From Pseudisothecium myosuroides (Eukaryota; Streptophyta; Bryopsida; Hypnales; Lembophyllaceae): a stretch of 64,000 nt of DNA. Shown piece by piece: positions 61,613 to 64,000 of the stretch (the first letter of the stretch is position 1; every line of letters begins with the position of its first letter). A program made the translations under genes and the position numbers. The notes beneath the pieces were generated by a model that worked only from the letters and a program-made list of their open reading frames with translations, did no database searches and had not been told where the DNA came from. The stretch covers positions 23,461,452 to 23,525,451 of the forward strand of contig OX637294.1 of assembly GCA_951799445.1 (NCBI GenBank). The letters are read 5' to 3'.

Positions 61613-62003
61613 AGGTGCCCCTTCATTCCATGAGGCCGGGATTGGAGTTTGGGTGATACCATACCGCAAATAGGCTGGCTCCCATTACTGCCGAGGCCTA
61701 GTTCCCCGATTGGCCTAATCTTAATTTCGTCCCCATCGACGGGACCAACGAAGTCCTCGTGCCGACAGCTGTCTTTCATCCTCCCCTTACCCCAAGATGC
61801 CGCCAAGTGGACTCCCTGGCCAGCCCGGCCCTTCATCTCCCTCCTCCGCCACTCCGCCCGATCCGTCCCCTCCCACCTCCGGCTTCGACTTCCCCTTCCA
61901 TCTTCCCCCATTCTTCTTCCGATCACTTCCACTTCCTTACTCTCAGGATCACTCTTCTCGCGATCCGCCCCTCCTCCTCCCCATCCCCATCCCCTCGATC
62001 GCA
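61613..62003 (+). promoter_or_regulatory. COR413 promoter and C/T-rich 5' UTR
   Basis: Pyrimidine- and C-rich sequence from about 61740 to the start codon is typical of a plant leader. No TATA box or clear CRT/DRE (CCGAC) element was found. The coding frame stays open upstream to an ATG at 61797, which would add 69 proline/serine-rich residues. That extension is not like the family or a clear transit peptide, so the leader reading is preferred. Confidence 0.5.
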
Positions 62004-63540
62004 ATGGTGACCAACCGCGCCTTCGCCCTGGACGTGTCCCAGCCGGGCGCAGCTGCCATGGCGCTCGACCAGGACTGGCACGCCCTCGGCGACGCCCTCT
62101 CCACGCTGGGCGGACACCTCGCGGACTCCATACACCTGGACGCCTCGCTCGGGGGACTCCTCAGATGGCTCGCCGTCTTCGCAGCCATGTAGGGCAGGGA
62201 CCGAGACCGAGACTCTTCACTCGCATGCGGATTTTTTTGGCATTCATTTTAATTTCGGGGGAGTTTGGATGGCGATTTACAATGTCGGGTGTGGAGGAAT
62301 TTGTTGTGGTGTTGGGAACTGGTGATGGGGGTCTGGGTGGGGAATTGGTGATGGAGGACTCTTGTGGCTGTGTTTTTGGTGGGGGTTGGGTGTGGATTTT
62401 AAAAATTTCTGCTTTGGTGGTTTGGATATGAAGATGGTGGCCCGCGATGGTGGCCCGCGGTGTGGATGTCGGTGGAGGATGTTGTTGCGAGGTTGGGAAC
62501 TGGTTGATGGGGGGCTGCGTTGGGTGTTTGGTGATAGAGGAATCCTGTTGCGGTGTTTTTGTGTGGGAATGGTAGTGGATTTTGTTTTGTTTTGTTTGGG
62601 AATTTTTAGTTTGGGTGCGGCGATTTTTGGAGGGTTGGTTTCATGATGAGTTGTGAAGTAGTGAGTTGGTGGTGAAGATTCTGTTTTGGATTGTTTTGTT
62701 GGTGGTATGTGCTGATGGTGTTTGTTGTGGTGTTTCTGTGCAGCTACTTGATAGTCTTGGACAAGACCAACTGGAGGACGAATTTGTTGACTGCTATCCT
62801 GGTACCGTACCTCGCGTTACAACTCCCGGAGCCTTTCTTTGGCTACTTGAGGTGCGAAATTCACCCACATTGAACCACCTTTGGAAATGAGATCTCTTGT
62901 GTTTCGAATTTTGGGCACTTCTTGCATTTATTTCAACGGCGGGGTCCAAAGCCACGCAGTGGTGTAATTTCATGTCTCGATCGGCATTTTTTCCATGGTT
63001 CGTCTCTAATGGTAGCTTGTATTTGCAGGGGAGAAATCGGTTTATGGATCGCTTTCATTGCGGTGGTGATCCGCCTATTCTTCGCTCAGAAGTTTCCCGA
63101 TCTCATTCACGGTAAGCCTCAACTTAAGATTACAGCATGCGATTTTTTTCTCGTATTCTATTTCCAGTGTGGCTATGGCGTCCATGTTTACGGGATTCTG
63201 CTTTTTGTACTTCAGTTTTCCTCATCACGGCATCCAACATTTTTTCTAATTCCAGCATGGCTCTGGCTTCCATGCTCGTGCTTTTGTAGGTGACTTGGAG
63301 ATCCCGGTGGCCTTCATCCTGCTCATCGTCACGGCCCCCCACATCATCGTCCACACCAGACATCACTGGGTCTCCGAGCTCGTCTGTCTCCTCATCGGTG
63401 CCTATTTGCTGTTCGAGCACATAAGCCACGAAGGTGGATTCCGTCGTGCCTTTTCTGAGACCCATGGCGGTCTGCACACCGTTGGTATCCTGCTCTTGTT
63501 CGTGGCGCCCGCCTATGCTATCATCAAGCATCTCACCTAG
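62004..63540 (+). CDS. COR413 cold-regulated membrane protein
   Basis: Exons 62004-62188, 62744-62851, 63029-63111 and 63290-63540 join in phase into 208 residues; introns are GT-AG. VLDKTNWRTNLLTAILVPYL, GEIGLWIAFIAVVIRLFF, FPDLIHGDLEIPVAFILL and LLFEHISHEGGFRRAFS follow the order of plant COR413 proteins (LDRTNWKT, GxxGxWIAxIAVVxRLFF, LExPxxLILL, EHIxxSGGF). About six hydrophobic segments are visible (residues ~52-68, 76-90, 100-115, 130-145, 152-168, 188-205). Family members are cold-, drought- or ABA-induced membrane proteins; plasma-membrane and chloroplast inner-envelope types exist. With no transit peptide in this model, the plasma-membrane type is likelier. Length fits (~200 aa). ATG 62004 was chosen on length; a later in-frame ATG lies at 62058. 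No coding defects seen. Confidence 0.95.
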
Positions 63541-64000
63541 ACTTCACAGGTGCATTGTGAATCTGTTTTGTATAGGAAGGTAGCATTTGTAGCTGTGCTC
63601 ATATTTGTACATGCCTGCAAATGATACCAGCAGATCTGACTTGGTATATATAAGTGTTCTGCTTGTGGAACTTTCAGCACGCGTGATGTCTCTGGTTCTC
63701 CTCTTTCATTTCAACTCCACTTCCATCCACTGTTGCATCTTCACAGGTGCATTGGGAATCTTTATATCTAGGAAGGTAGCTTGTGTAGCGTGCAACATTT
63801 CGGGCATGTCTCCGGATGATACCAGCATCTTGTTTATGATTCTGCTTCGGAATACATGTAAATATTCTGTTCATGGGGAATTTTCAACAGATGGTATGAT
63901 TGTCCTGTTTCGTTTCAACTTCATTTCTCAGTGACTGTGAATCTGTGATCCTCCTGGAACTGGTTCGTGGAATGTTTGTTGTAAATGTGGCGATTGACAG
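63541..64000 (+). repeat. COR413 3' UTR region with ~200-bp tandem duplication
   Basis: CTTCACAGGTGCATTG occurs at 63543 and 63744. Each is followed by the same series: TAGGAAGGTAGC, GATACCAGCA, ATATTCTG or GTGTTCTG with a TGTGGAA or TGGGGAA block, and TTTCATTTCAACT or TTTCGTTTCAACT. The first unit starts three bases after the stop codon. The transcript end cannot be fixed and may differ by one unit. Confidence 0.75.

Noticed and set aside
61797..62003. In-frame 69-residue N-terminal extension of COR413
   Set aside because: Proline/serine-rich, makes the protein longer than the family, and looks like a leader translated by chance. Transcript mapping or mass spectrometry could overturn this.
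61522..62004. 160-codon minus-strand frame opposite the COR413 leader
   Set aside because: Gly/Arg-rich translation of the complement of a C-rich leader; no family signature.
1..64000. CRISPR arrays, bacterial operons, rRNA genes or organelle DNA
   Set aside because: No regularly spaced direct-repeat arrays with unique spacers, no rRNA motifs, and spliced nuclear-type genes throughout.

Overview
This is nuclear DNA of a land plant. Three genes with GT-AG introns can be reconstructed exactly, and all three encode plant protein families: a MORG1/WDR83-type WD40 protein, an R2R3-MYB of the MYB80/MYB35 group, and a COR413 cold-regulated membrane protein. The genes sit as GC-richer islands in strongly AT-rich DNA full of decayed repeats. 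Low gene density, introns of 177-1411 bp and divergence from seed-plant sequences suggest a non-flowering plant (bryophyte or lycophyte). That placement is inference; the sequence does not name the species.

Layout. 1-13.2 kb: no intact gene. It holds several terminal-inverted-repeat (TIR) elements, a pogo/Tigger-like DDE transposase relic (7.5 kb), a Ty3/gypsy reverse-transcriptase scrap (9.7 kb) and a clean CACTA MITE (11.4 kb). 13.3-18.5 kb: the WD40 gene, 8 coding exons, 302 aa, with a long 5' region. 18.5-37.2 kb: repeats only, including one of four ~940-bp TTAA-flanked elements, three ~380-bp long-hairpin repeats, a (TA)n tract, one possible orphan exon (35.7 kb) and a 51-bp tandem array. 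37.5-42.3 kb: the MYB gene, 4 exons, 587 aa. Its second intron carries a MITE and its third intron is largely a ~180-bp tandem array; its C-terminus holds a 17-residue repeat. 42.3-61.6 kb: more MITEs, a frameshifted fragment of a charged protein (46 kb) and several hairpin elements. 61.6-64.0 kb: the COR413 gene, 4 coding exons, 208 aa, with a duplicated 3' region.

The three genes show no sign of a shared pathway: one is a WD40 scaffold, one a probable regulator of spore or pollen wall formation by family, one a stress-related membrane protein.

The most unusual signal is the set of non-autonomous elements bounded by TTAA on both sides, with termini beginning CCCCTAAAG, CCCTGTAAGG or CCCCTTAG. 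A TTAA target duplication next to CCC-type termini is the hallmark of the piggyBac superfamily, which to my knowledge is rarely reported from land plants. A second notable signal is a MITE family (termini TGGGCAATTTCGTTAAAATG) whose length tracks the number of an internal ~22-30-bp repeat.
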